DNA of 64,000 bases from Microthyrium microscopicum (Eukaryota; Ascomycota; Dothideomycetes; Microthyriales; Microthyriaceae). Below, one piece after another: positions 22,481 to 33,030 of the stretch. The notes below the pieces were generated by a model. It was not told the origin of the DNA. It was given only the letters and a program-made list of their open reading frames with translations, and made no database searches. The position numbers were made by a program, and so were the translations under genes. Numbering within the stretch: the stretch's first letter is position 1; each line of letters starts with the position of its first letter. Where the stretch lies: the NCBI GenBank assembly GCA_010405405.1, contig MU004231.1, positions 1,757,386 through 1,821,385 on the forward strand, given 5' to 3'.

Positions 22481-22793
22481 TCGGATATAAACCATCAAAC
22501 ACTATAGAGGCTTTGTATTATTGAAACACCAACGGAAAAGCAGAAGGGGTGCTTTATTTGTCTTATAGGACGTTCAGACTCGAATGTTTTATCGAATGCA
22601 CCGGAAATTATAAAGCATCCCAATTGAAAGCGTTCATGGGAGTCAGCGAAGTTTATGGGTGAACGCCAGTGATTCTGTCATGCGGTTCTGGTCCAAGCCA
22701 GAAGTGGAATAACGTCTTCTGCTTTATGACAGCGTCTTTCCGTTCTTTCCGCCTTGACTATATTTTGATCATGGTCAACAGGTAGTGCTTTAA

Positions 22794-23647
22794 ATGCCCA
22801 AAAAGGAAGGAATTCACTCGCTTGAGCGGCAGTCTAGGAAGTAGGTATCAACACAGCCTTGTCGATGTGCCCTTGCAATACGAAGTAAAGGTAGTCAAAC
22901 ATCAGCAAAGCAATAAACTCAAAGCACACAGTGCAGCGTTTACCGCGGCATCCTCATTGATTTAGTGGCATCCGAATTGGTTCAGAGCACCTAGCCGCTT
23001 CCTACTTCCTCTCCATTAGTCTTGACGCCTATGACCTACCAGAATACACATGGAATCCAGCTTATCCGAATGACCACACTTTCATCAAGATTCGGGGCGA
23101 ATTTCATAGCTCATCTAGCAACCCTCTCACCTCAGATGACAACGTTCCCAAACTTGTACCCGATGATTCTGAGCTACCTACTGGCGCCTTGGATAAGTCG
23201 GAAAATGTCACTCTTTGGGTAGGAGTGTACATAACCGATTCGCCCTTCCTGCGCTCTTCAGGTGCACTTCCACCTCCTCGTAAAATTCTTCCGCCAAATG
23301 ACCGAAAATATGGACCTTCTGTCCAAATCATTGAGCAAGGAAATCATCCTGCGCTGAAAAATGACGAAAACGCGCTTCGGGTCGTCATCAACCCAAAGAA
23401 AGCCACGGCCCTTGACAGCAAGGGAAATCCGAGTCCCCTCACCTTCTACGCTCTGGTTAACCCAGACGAAGACACAAAGCTTTGCGAAGCAAAGCAAATC
23501 AAGCGTGAAGACGTTTTTTTCCTACCCCGATACCGATCCTTCTTCAGCCCTGGGGACGATAGAAATTTCGACGGAGATGAATTTCGTAAAGTCGAGGCAC
23601 GCCGTGCCACCTGGCCGAAAGCTTGCCAGTACCAGATGCAGGAGTGA
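22794..23647 (+). CDS. Unrecognised two-exon orphan protein (242 aa)
   Basis: The large frame 22966-23647 has no internal Met near its start. A short upstream exon, 22794-22840 (MPKKEGIHSLERQSR plus two bases), joins it in frame across a 125-base intron (GTAGGT donor, TTTAG acceptor). The intron is longer than most here and has no clear branch site, so the first exon is tentative. The protein is hydrophilic and Pro/Asp-rich, with blocks YDLPEYTWNPAYPNDHTFIK, VTLWVGVYITDSPFL and KREDVFFLPRYRSFFSPGDD. No domain was recognised. It sits amid dispersed repeats and may be lineage-specific. Confidence 0.5.
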
Positions 23648-24574
23648 GGGAGGACCAGTGCCTTTCTCAGCAACGTAACCAGTTTTATGCACTGTGACTT
23701 CCAATATGACATGTAGGCTGTTCAGCGACTACTCGTTGGGATCACTGCGAGCTGAGCCGAAGTAGCTACGCGGGATTGAGCTGGCGCTTGCTACAAGGGA
23801 TATGCCTTCTTTTAGTTGTCTATAGTTGACATAGCCTGCCGTAGCAATCAGTGCCGGCTCTGTTTGCAGTAAGAATCATGCACTAATCAGGCTGTCATAT
23901 GGGGAAGTTGAGATGAGCGCTTAGAGCAGCATGTTGGGTTCACCAGAAGACCCGTTAGAGGGAAACATCAGTCATGACCACCGAAGGCGTTAGGAAAGAG
24001 TGCATATTGCAGTCGCGCTCGGTCATCCAGGAAGGTACCTGAGGATGGCCAAAGTGCTAAAAGATAGTTCTCAAGTCGCAAACTTGGCTCCTCAACGGCA
24101 TGGCAAACTACCTTAAATGACCTTCTCCCATGGACTCTGATGGCTGCCACCAACGCTCTTAAGCAAAACGTGCTATATTTCCCATTGTATTCGATAAATC
24201 ATTCGATTCTGAACAAACTCTATGGCAAATAGAGCACTCGATAAAAGAGCATAGCATCTGGGAGCCAACAAGGCTGATGGGAGCGCGCCAGTTATTTTGC
24301 CGACCCGTTGCCCCTTATTCCACTGGTAATCACTGACATCCAGATCGGAAAGATCACAGCACGATTGCAAAGGAGTTGAGTAGACAATCTCATTATTGGC
24401 CATATCTAAAGTTACTCATCAGTCATTAAAAAAGGCAGACAAAAGTCTATACTAATAAAACAATTTTCATCGTTAGCCATGCTCGCTAACAGCAAAACCG
24501 AAAATCATGACTGATCATTTCCCATGCTGCAAACCCCATTCTTGCCCAAATCTTTTCATCTTTTCCTTTCATTC
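23648..24574. other. Intergenic region with a dispersed repeat
   Basis: This lies between convergent genes (the orphan gene and the Hsp104 gene). Apart from the repeat copy D at 24226-24317 no structured element or gene was seen. Confidence 0.4.
24226..24317 (+). repeat. Dispersed repeat, copy D
   Basis: GAGCACTCGATAAAAGAGCA, then GGGAGCCAACAAGGCTGATG and GGAGCGCGCCAGTTATTTTG, aligns with copies A, A2 and C. It ends in CCGACCCGTTGCCCC, comparable to TCACCCAGTTGCTCTCC in copy C. Confidence 0.55.
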
Positions 24575-27500
24575 TTAATCATAAAGAGGATCCATATCTT
24601 CAGGGTCCTCAAGATCGAGCAACTCATCCGCATCCATGTCGGACATACTCTCATCACCCTCCTTGTCTGTATCATAATGGTTAGGCTCAACAATAATACG
24701 TCCATCCTCAAGTTCAACATGGGCAACCTCGCCATCGCGGATTGCACCTTTGAGGATAAGAACGGCCATCTTGTTGAGGACCTCTTGCTCAATGAGTCTC
24801 GCAAGTGGTCGAGCGCCATATGCCGGGGAATAACCTGCTGCGCCCAAGTAGTCGCGTACTGCGTCGGACATGTCGATTTGTACGTCTCTTCCGTTCGTCT
24901 TGAGACGTTTCTGAATCTCTTGCATGCGCACGTCGACGATTCTGCGGATCTCCCGTTTGGTGAGGCGATTGAAGATGACGACGCTGGAAATACGATTGAG
25001 GAATTCCGGTAAAAAGTAATTCCTCAAGGCGCCCATTACAAGCTCTCGAGTGGTTGCATCTATCTTTCCGCTTGGTGCTGTTGGTCGTGCGAGGTATTCG
25101 GCACCAAGATTGCTAGTCATCACAACAATGCAATTCTTGGCGTCGACAATGCGACCTTGACCATCGGTGATTCGTCCGTCGTCTAGAAGTTGCAGAAGAA
25201 CTGTGAGAATCTCCTTCGCGGCTTTCTCCACTTCATCGAGAAGAATGATGGAGAAAGGCTTTCGTCTGAGAGCTTCTGTGAGTTGTCCACCAGCGTCATG
25301 TCCAACATAACCTGGTGGAGCTCCGATCAGGCGGCTTAAGGCATGCCGTTCCTGAAATTCACTCTGATATGTAAAGCAGTGGTTAGTTCAGATGTACATC
25401 GAAGAAGCGGTTCATCAAGCTGAGCAGCGTGGACGAAACTTGGAATTGTGTGGACTTACCATGTCGAAGCGTATCATTGACTTCGGATCATCGAAGAGAA
25501 ACTCCGCAAGCGCCTTCGTGAGTAGTGTTTTGCCAGTGCCGGAGGGACCGCAAAAGAGGAAACTTGGGGGTTGATTGGGATTGCTAAGACCAGACCGTTG
25601 GAGGCGTATGGCGTTTGAGACAGACACGACAGCCTCTCGTTGGCCGACAACAATTTCACCAAGAACCTTTTCCATGTGCAAGAGTTTCTCTTTTTCGGTT
25701 GTTCGCAGTCGAGTAATAGGAATGCCGGTCCAGCGGGCAACAATCTCATTGATCTGATCAGGACCGACTGCATCCGTAATCAAAGCTGTCTCTCCATAGC
25801 CACGGCGACTTGCCATGTCTTGATCGTTTTGTTTCTTCTCCTCCTCTAAACGTGCTATGCGGTTCTCGCAATCTGGAATGGCGTAGTACTGTAGATCGGA
25901 AGCGGTGGAGAAGTCTCGCGTTCGCTCAGCATCTGCTAATTTTGTTTTGAGAGAGTCGAGCTTGATTTTGGCGTCCTGTAGATCCTTGCTACGATTCTTT
26001 TCTTGTTCGTACTGTTCACGGATGGGACGAAGTTCTTCCTGAACATTGGCCCACTCGGCTCTCGCTTCTCTGAGACGAGCTTGCGACGCCTCATCCGTCT
26101 CCCTCTCTAAGGCATCTAGAAGTTTGTTAGTATTGTATTGCAGGATGATCTTAGGTGGTCAACTTACGGATCTCGATCTGGATCTGTCGCGCCTTACGCT
26201 CCATGCTGTCCAGAATTTCTGGCTAGGTCTTGTTAGTATGCTTTGATCACATAGATCTTTAAAATGAACTAACCTGACTCTCCCTCGCCACCCTTACGCT
26301 AGCTGCTGCCTCATCAATAAGATCTACAGCTGAGTCGGGAAGTCGTCGTGTGGTGAGGTAGCGAGCAGCAAGTGTCGCGGCACTCACAATGGCACCATCA
26401 AGAATGGTGACACCATGATGAGTCTCGTACTTCTCTTTGAGTCCACGAAGGATCGAAACAGTCTCCGGAATACTCGGCTCATTTACTATAACTTGCTGAA
26501 ACCGTCGTTCGAAGGCAGCGTCCTTCTCAATATATTTGCGATATTCCGCCAATGTCGTCGCGCCAATACAATGTAGTTGACCACGAGCAAGCATAGGCTT
26601 GAGAAGATTGGCAGCATCCATTCCGCCTTCGCCTGAAGAGCCAGCACCCATAAGAAGATGCATCTCATCGACGAAGAGGACAGTTGTCTCTTTCGCGTTT
26701 TCGACTTCATTGAGGACACCCTTCATTCGCTCTTCGAACTCTCCGCGGTACTTGCTGCCGGCGACGAGAGCGCCGACATCGAGGGATAGTAGTTTGCAGG
26801 CTGCGAGGTTGGCGGGAACGTCGTTGTTGACTATGCGGAGGGCTAGACCTTCAACGACGGTAGTTTTTCCGACACCAGGCTCTCCGATGAGGACTGGATT
26901 GTTCTTTGTACGTCGCGAGAGGATTCGGATAACGCGGCGGATTTCTTCTTCACGTCCTATCACGGGATCGATTTTTCCTTCTCGTGCCATAGATGTCCTA
27001 GAAACCAGTTAGTATGATGTATGCATAACGACGTCAAGAACTCTTACATATCGATTGTGAATTTCTTGAGGTTCTCATTTTCCTCCTCTGAATCAGCCGT
27101 CTTCGAGTCCACCCGCTTGTTTCCTCTTATTTGCTGAAGCGCATCATTTATCAACGCAGCTTTAGGAACGTTCGCATCAGCCAGACACCGCTGGACAGTT
27201 GAATCTTCACATAGCGCCTGAATCAGATGATCCACCGCGATGAAGCTGTCCTTTTGTGTCTTAGATAGGTCTTGTGCGGCGCGTAGAACTTTCGAAAGTT
27301 GAGGGGCTACCGGAACGCTGTCTGGTGGAGGGTCTTGAGAAGGTTGTCGTACTAGAGACTTCTTCAAGGCTCGATCGAAAAGTTGAGGGTCACCGTGAGC
27401 GCGTTCTACTACTTGTCTACAGATTATTAGGATAATCCTACACAGTAAAGATCACGCAAGCTTACCTGAATAATGGAAGAGAATTAGCTGCATGCGATGC

Positions 27501-27668
27501 GTGACCAGCCGGAGCTTGTTGATCTTTGCTAAGATCCGGCGGCGGGTCTACGAGAGATACAGCCAGATGGATTGGAAGCATTTGAGCATGAGCATATTGG
27601 GTAGCCAGTTCGTTCGCGTCAACCAAGGCTCGCTGGGCCCGGTCTGTGAATGCCATTTTAGAGGCCAT
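24575..27668 (-). CDS. hsp104: Hsp104/ClpB-type protein disaggregase (931 aa)
   Basis: Six exons: 27466-27668, 27048-27416, 26274-26997, 26168-26222, 25460-26115 and 24575-25363. The introns are 49, 50, 51, 52 and 96 bases. The chain gives a full-length AAA+ disaggregase. It has a Clp-N domain (1-165), NBD1 with Walker [10 protein letters not shown] (229-237) and the arginine-finger region, a coiled-coil middle domain (about 430-560), and NBD2 with Walker A GPSGTGKT (640-647) and pore motif GYVGHD. The C-terminus is acidic ([17 protein letters not shown]), as in fungal Hsp104. It extracts and refolds aggregated proteins with Hsp70/Hsp40 and is heat-inducible in the family. I saw no perfect heat-shock element in the first 300 bases upstream. 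MASKM is chosen as start; MAFTD is the alternative. Confidence 0.95.
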
Positions 27669-28273
27669 GTTGATTCTGATTGTCAAGCTATAGATTTGTA
27701 GCTATGGAACTGTTAAGATGCACGAGAGATTTAGTTGGAGAAGGCAAAAGGTGTTTAGAATTGAAGCACAGAGGCATAGATATATACCGGCGAAGAACCA
27801 TGTGCCAATGACCGGAATATGCCAGGCTCGACTTGGATGTTGTTGAAAGTGCAAGCACGTTCGACAGTGCTCTAGCGTGTTCTACCGCAAAGGTGTCCAA
27901 TCAGATGGGGCCTTGGCAGTGACGTAGCCTCATATAGCTCTCAAAAAACGTGGTTTGGGTCATGGCGTGGCTACCCTAAATTGGTGGGGTGATACTGTGG
28001 GGTCAATCAAGTATCAAAGCCGCTCCCAACGTCGTAATATCATTATACCTGTCAGTATAAGACTTGAAGGACATTAAGTTATCCGGATATTTCGTCTGGT
28101 AGAATCTCACTCAAAGAGGTCGCTGCATGTTGATTGTTGGTCAGATTATCAAGATTCTGCATATGCTAGTAGCGATGCCCAATGCGGCAATATCCGCTTG
28201 CCTATCTGGGAAGGTAACCACATGGAAGCCACATGGAAGTCTAACTACATCTGCCTTGTTTTGTTGTCGTCCT
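27669..28273. other. Upstream region of Hsp104
   Basis: About 600 bases separate the Hsp104 start from the 3' end of the next minus-strand gene. It contains a TATATA stretch near 27779 and isolated GAA/TTC pentamers but no clear nGAAnnTTCn array. No gene was supported. Confidence 0.4.
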
Positions 28274-29638
28274 TCATGTTGCCGACAAATCTTCTCTAGA
28301 GAAAACCCATAGCAACTGTCGCAAGCTGCCGAAAAAGTCGGGCTTTGTCTGCAAGTCAGTCCAACACGATCGAAATCAAACGGGAAATAAATACCAATTG
28401 TTGGCCTATGGTCGCATTGAAGACTTTCCAAGAAATATTTTCACCTGGGCGTACAAACTTAGTACACCAACCACTCGCAGCCGCGTCAATATCAAATGCG
28501 TCAACCGCCTCTCCATCTTCACATTCAAATTTTGCATTCATGTATACCAGAATTTTGGACAGGTCAAACAGATCGTTGTATGGAATGTGAAGCTGATCGA
28601 GATAAAGCCGTTGATTATCTCGTACTGACGGTAGCACCACATCGTAAGTAAATCGATGAGGAGAAGCAACGTTGATGGCTGTCAAGGAAGTGCTGGTTAT
28701 CGCCAGAACATCAAGGAGATCGATATCTCGCTCGTCTTCTAGTCTGCCGATTGAGACTTCTTCCATGGAGTCGTGCCATTCTTCCGATCCTCTTTCTAGG
28801 CTGTCGTCATGTCGGAAGATCTCAAAAATAGGAATAAGAAATGTTCTGCAGTTGTCAGGTTCTTGGACTTCGCCATTCGATTTGTTGATTTCTCCGTCAG
28901 AAATGCTATCAGCATTCTCGGCCGTGGTCGCGAGACTTCTGAAGAACATCCTTCTCTGATCTTGTATAGTTCTACCTCGCTCTGTCCTGTAAATCATTGT
29001 GAATCTGACTGACCCTTCAGTGAAAGGTAAAAGTCGTACCTGTACATTCCACTGTGTGGCCCAAGACTACCACTAAGTGAGCCTTGTATGTCTAACGCAC
29101 GTTCATCGTCCAATATGGTGAGAGCTCGTAGAAAACACAGATAGTCCACAGGTTCAACTTTGTCAGGAGGAAATGGGAATGAACCAAGCCAATGGATCAT
29201 GTCGAAAAGCTTGCTCAGGCCTGTCTCCAGATAGACAAAATTAGCTCCCAGATACTGTGCCATGGCTGTTATGAATTTCTTTCGATCAAGGCCTAAAAAA
29301 TTAGCCTGAAGCCTTCCACAATTGATTAGTTTGGCTACCAGTATTGAAGCCATTTCTCAAGGACTCGAAGTTGGTCATGACGCGATCTTCCAATTCAGGA
29401 TTGTCAGAGCCCCAAGTGCGTGGGTGCAAGTCAGTTGAGAGGCGACTCATTATTGCATCTGTTTGATGTTATCTCAAGGATATATTAGGTATGCAAGTGC
29501 TGCTCAAGATCTACCTTTACTGAATAGTCCCTCTCCGGCCCATTTTTGAATTTGTTCCTTGAAATAAAGATGATATTCTTCTGGCTCAAATTGACCAAAT
29601 CGCTCCTGACTCCAAATGATTTCTTCTTCAGAATACAT
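28274..29638 (-). CDS. Unrecognised five-exon gene (387 aa)
   Basis: Exons 29515-29638, 29339-29458, 29040-29292, 28395-28986 and 28274-28348 join in frame across introns of 56, 46, 53 and 46 bases, each with consensus ends. The last has GACTGAC before TTGCAG. The protein starts MYSEEEIIWSQERFGQFEPE and has a compact alpha-helical-looking first half (DRKKFITAMAQYLGANFVYL, HWLGSFPFPPDKVEPVDYLC). A Ser/Asp/Glu-rich linker (about 185-250) follows, then a mixed C-terminus (LPSVRDNQRLYLDQLHIPYN). I recognise no domain. The 5' end is uncertain: an upstream frame around 29740-29770 could be spliced in. Neighbours include secreted or sugar-modifying enzymes, but no functional link is shown. Confidence 0.7.
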
Positions 29639-30087
29639 GATCGTAAATGCAGAAATTACTAAGTCTTGTCAGGGAGACCATCAAATATGAAAGGGGCGTA
29701 TGGTTTTGGCACGATTGAAGGATCTTCACCTGATACGATCCTGTGGGAGTCATACATAAACAATTGCCTTGTGGGGGCCAAATTATTCCTTGTGCTTCGA
29801 AACCATTATCATTGTTGAGCATTTCTTCTTTCAAAGCTTGAAATAGCATCATTTTGTTTAACGATAAGCTCAGAGCCAATTTGTTGATCTGATATAGTTC
29901 ACCTCGGAAAATCATGCTATGTGTATCAGTGGCTACAATGGTAAAGTGGGTATGTAGTAGAGCTAGAGCATCACTACCAAACTTAATGCATATGTCAAGG
30001 GTTAGATTATAATAGAGCCAAAAATATTGCTTTGGCTAAGATGTTCTTCCATAGTATGTTCAATACTGGCTGACGACTTTGAGCCGC
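29639..30087. other. Intergenic region with possible upstream exon
   Basis: The minus-strand ORF 29628-29915 and an alternative frame with ATG near 29769 could donate a 5' exon to the gene ending at 28274 (CAG/GTGAAG donor near 29730, CTTAG acceptor near 29655). Neither is strong enough to annotate. Confidence 0.35.
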
Positions 30088-30904
30088 TCATACTGGTTGC
30101 CCACTCTTGATAGCAGAGGTCATGGCTGCGTCTTCCTTCAGATATTGCTTAAACTCCGAATACTTTTCCAATATAAGATCGGCAACTATTCGTGCCATAA
30201 CCTGACCTCCTTTGCTGGTCAAATGAGTAGTATCTGAGCTATATTGCTTAGACGCTGCTTCTCCGATTGCCTTGACATAATTGCTTGATGCCTCATTCAG
30301 GTCAATATATGCATATGATCCAGCTTTTGCAGCAGCAATTGTAGCAGTTCGCCATTCGGCAAGAGTGTCTCGAAACTTGTTGCCCTGGAATCTTGTTCGT
30401 GAGAGTGGAGTGACGAGAAGTGGTGTCCCACCAGCCTTTTTGATATCAGCTGCCAATCCCATCATGTTGGTTTGAAAGGAAGCTGGTGTGATTCCTGATC
30501 CCTTGTTTTGGTCATTGTGTCCAAACTGGAAATATCAATACCGTACTATGATACGACTCTTAGGAACGTACTTGTAATGTTGCAATAACGGAATACTGGC
30601 CGGCATCTCTTCGTACTGCAGCCAACAGCTTCGGTAACCCTCCTTCGTCAGTGCGGTAGTTGACGCTCGTCCTTCCTCCTCTGCCAAAGTTTTGCCCAGT
30701 GGCTGGTTTCTGAATTAAAGTTAGGAATGCGTCTCCCCAGCCAGTCTTGGATTGCGTTGTGGAGTCACCACCAAGCAGAAATGCTGGTGGTTTAGCTAAC
30801 CCTGAAGCCTTGAAATTGTTCGGGACTATAATTGAAGCTACCACTGTAGACAAGCAGAGATAAAGCAGGGCAATAAGCACCTGAAAGTTGGTTACTATTC
30901 TCAT
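30088..30904 (-). CDS. Secreted SGNH-hydrolase, rhamnogalacturonan acetylesterase-like (256 aa)
   Basis: Exons 30572-30904 and 30088-30525 flank a 46-base intron (GTACGT donor, CCAG acceptor, phase 0). A signal peptide covers about residues 1-23 (hydrophobic LIALLYLCLSTVVA). SGNH blocks are all present: GGDST with the nucleophile S48, an oxyanion Gly in GRGGRTS, N115 in FGHND, and the D209-TT-H212 dyad. This layout is that of carbohydrate esterase family 12, which removes acetyl groups from rhamnogalacturonan or xylan. It fits a plant-associated or saprotrophic fungus. The substrate is inferred from family resemblance, since CE12 members differ in specificity. Confidence 0.88.
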
Positions 30905-31947
30905 CCTGACAGTCAGATACTCCTGGTTCGGAAGAGAGAATATGGGGTCTCCTCAAGAATTGCTCTAAATACTTCTGGCTATATAGCTTTATTGTTTTGC
31001 GTTATGATATATCATAGTGCTAAGACGATCGGCAGGGAAAAACATATTGGATCTGTTTGGAATCAAATTTCCGAACCCTGTTCGAGTCGATATAGACCAA
31101 CACCACGCAATACCTGACAGGGCTTGAATCTTTAAGCCTAATAGTTCATTAGGCAGATTGTATCATTGAGACTTTCAGATTCTCAATGCTGAAAATGCAC
31201 TTCATATTTACACGTTCTTCGTGCAATTCTGAAACAGAGAGGCGAAAATAGATCAATAACAACGCTTTGTACATCAGCGTCTACACTCGAGAACATCTTT
31301 TATTACTATACTTTCTGAGATTTCGAAAGGAAAATAAGGACTGTCAATCGCCATATTTCAGTTCACTGGAGAGCGAGCTTCAAAGCACCGTTAGCACCCT
31401 ATTGATAAAATAAATGCCCTGTTCAAGAATAAAAACCTTGCCCGCGAGAAGTCGAGGAGTCAATATTATCTCATAAGCTTCGAAAAAATCTATGGATCTG
31501 GTTTCCTTGTGTGGGAAAGGTCTAGTCGCCTCACCTTTGTGCAGTGATTGTTTGGCCACCGGTGTGGATCACATATGACTTCAGGCTAAAGTAGGGAAAC
31601 CGCTCTATCAAAATTGTCCTACGAGTTTCATGTAGAATCTTGCTCAAGTTAACTCCAGATAGATTTCTGGCGAAAATGGGCGAAAAATCGAGACATCGCT
31701 TGTGTCATGTTCTTATATGCTTTAACAGAGCCTCGCATTGTGTCGGAATCGTGGTGCCTTCAGGGGTGATAGCCTCGTTACGCGAAATGATATTACGAAT
31801 CCAAACGAATATGAGATAAGCCCTGGTCCTGATTACGCAGAAATGCGGTAAAATAGTTGTATCCTTCTAGGATGGAAAGATGTGTTGGCTGTATTGTGTC
31901 TGGTATATCCATTGATTTAGATTTATGGATGTATGTATCGTGACCGC
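30905..31947. other. AT-rich intergenic region
   Basis: About 1 kb. It includes a short perfect hairpin at about 31164-31189 (CATTGAGA..TCTCAATG). A frame at 31793-31947 could hold a last exon of the glycosyltransferase-like gene, but no join was convincing. It also contains the promoter of the CE12 esterase gene. Confidence 0.4.
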
Positions 31948-32904
31948 TTACTCCTGACACAGTTTTCCTACAAATCCAAGATCCGGGGGACTCGCAAGCC
32001 AACGCATTGGAACTGACTGCTTGATATCGCAATATTTCTTGTTGGTACATGTGCTGAGTTGCCACAATCCTGTTTGCTTGAGAGCATCAATCGTTGTTGA
32101 GACTGCGAATTGTGACGACTGTCTACCTTCCATGGACGTACAGGCTATCGCCACAATTAGACTGCGTGGGTAAAAAGGCTTCGGTAGATCTAAGAGCTGC
32201 GAAGGACAAATAGTCTCTGCTTTAAGGGTCTTCCTACGAAGTTTTGAGCCATGCTGTTCCCAGTTGCTTTCTTTGAACATTGGAACGTCGAGATACGCAT
32301 CAGCAATCTTTTCGGACTTGGCTTCCAGCAAAGCCCAATCATTGAGTACAGAGCGGACGGCATCGCTTGCTCGTACTATGATGTCTCCTCCAGACATGAC
32401 GTGAAGAATATCAATATCGCTCTCAACGTGTTGAATCAGCCTCTCATTATATGTGGTCCCAAGTTGAGACACGTGAGCAAAATCAAAGGTGTCAAGCAGT
32501 TCCAAGACAAGACCAGGGAAATTTGAGGCCACAATGTTGTAGCATGGCAGGTTCAGTTCCAAGCAGACATTCAGATGAGTGGTGGTCGTGGCGGCCACAA
32601 TGTATTTCGTCGCACCGCCAAATCGAACCAAGGAAAATACGGTATTCAAAAGCAGGAGAACCTGCTGATCTATTGCTTCCGCTGAGCCCCCAAAGGGAAT
32701 TACCGATATTATACTGAAGGTGAGATCGGTTGCTTGGTGCATTGGATTTGATACAGCCGTAGTTGTGTCCAAAGCTCCGCTCATCAAATGCGTCGTCACG
32801 CCTTGCCAAATATGCCAAACGCAGTGATTATAGTACACGCAGAAAAAGGTTCTTGCTGAACTCGCATAAGTTATAGCCTCACCTAGCACAGCTTTTATTA
32901 CCAT
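31948..32904 (-). CDS. Glycosyltransferase-like protein (318 aa, gene model provisional)
   Basis: A single open frame. The block LVRFGGATKYIVAATTTTHL followed by NVCLELNLPCYNI resembles the nucleotide-diphospho-sugar transferase family of fungi, in which a conserved tract of this kind follows the first beta-strands. The downstream GGDIIVRASDAV and WALLEAKSEK blocks are also reminiscent of it, but a clear DxD motif was not found. No signal peptide or membrane anchor is evident at the N-terminus. The C-terminus may continue through an extra exon after 31948. It could therefore be a truncated or divergent member. It lies between a secreted esterase and a broken kinase in an AT-rich accessory-looking stretch. 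Confidence 0.45.
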   Translation of the reverse strand: MVIKAVLGEAITYASSARTFFCVYYNHCVWHIWQGVTTHLMSGALDTTTAVSNPMHQATDLTFSIISVIPFGGSAEAIDQQVLLLLNTVFSLVRFGGATKYIVAATTTTHLNVCLELNLPCYNIVASNFPGLVLELLDTFDFAHVSQLGTTYNERLIQHVESDIDILHVMSGGDIIVRASDAVRSVLNDWALLEAKSEKIADAYLDVPMFKESNWEQHGSKLRRKTLKAETICPSQLLDLPKPFYPRSLIVAIACTSMEGRQSSQFAVSTTIDALKQTGLWQLSTCTNKKYCDIKQSVPMRWLASPPDLGFVGKLCQE

Positions 32905-33030
32905 TTCAACTATGGAGAAACACCGGCGTGTGCCCCAACCGATGCATCGTATATCTAAGTACCTACTTCGAGGATGCCGTTCAAAAATCCACCTTTCGCT
33001 TTCAGGATTCAGGAGATAAGGCAGGCGTAC

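Noticed and set aside
24556-24819. ORFs antisense to Hsp104 and other shadow frames (for example 26599-27012 plus)
   Set aside because: They lie within well-supported exons on the other strand.
27669-28000. Heat-shock elements upstream of Hsp104
   Set aside because: Only scattered GAA/TTC pentamers were seen, without correct nGAAnnTTCn spacing, so no element is claimed.
31060-31120. tRN-like box B sequence (TGTTCGAGTCG)
   Set aside because: No A box, acceptor stem or T stem could be paired around it. It is not a tRNA.
31793-32065. Possible last exon of the glycosyltransferase-like gene
   Set aside because: A GTAAGC donor and CAG acceptor can be drawn, but the joined residues do not resemble the family, so it was not added.
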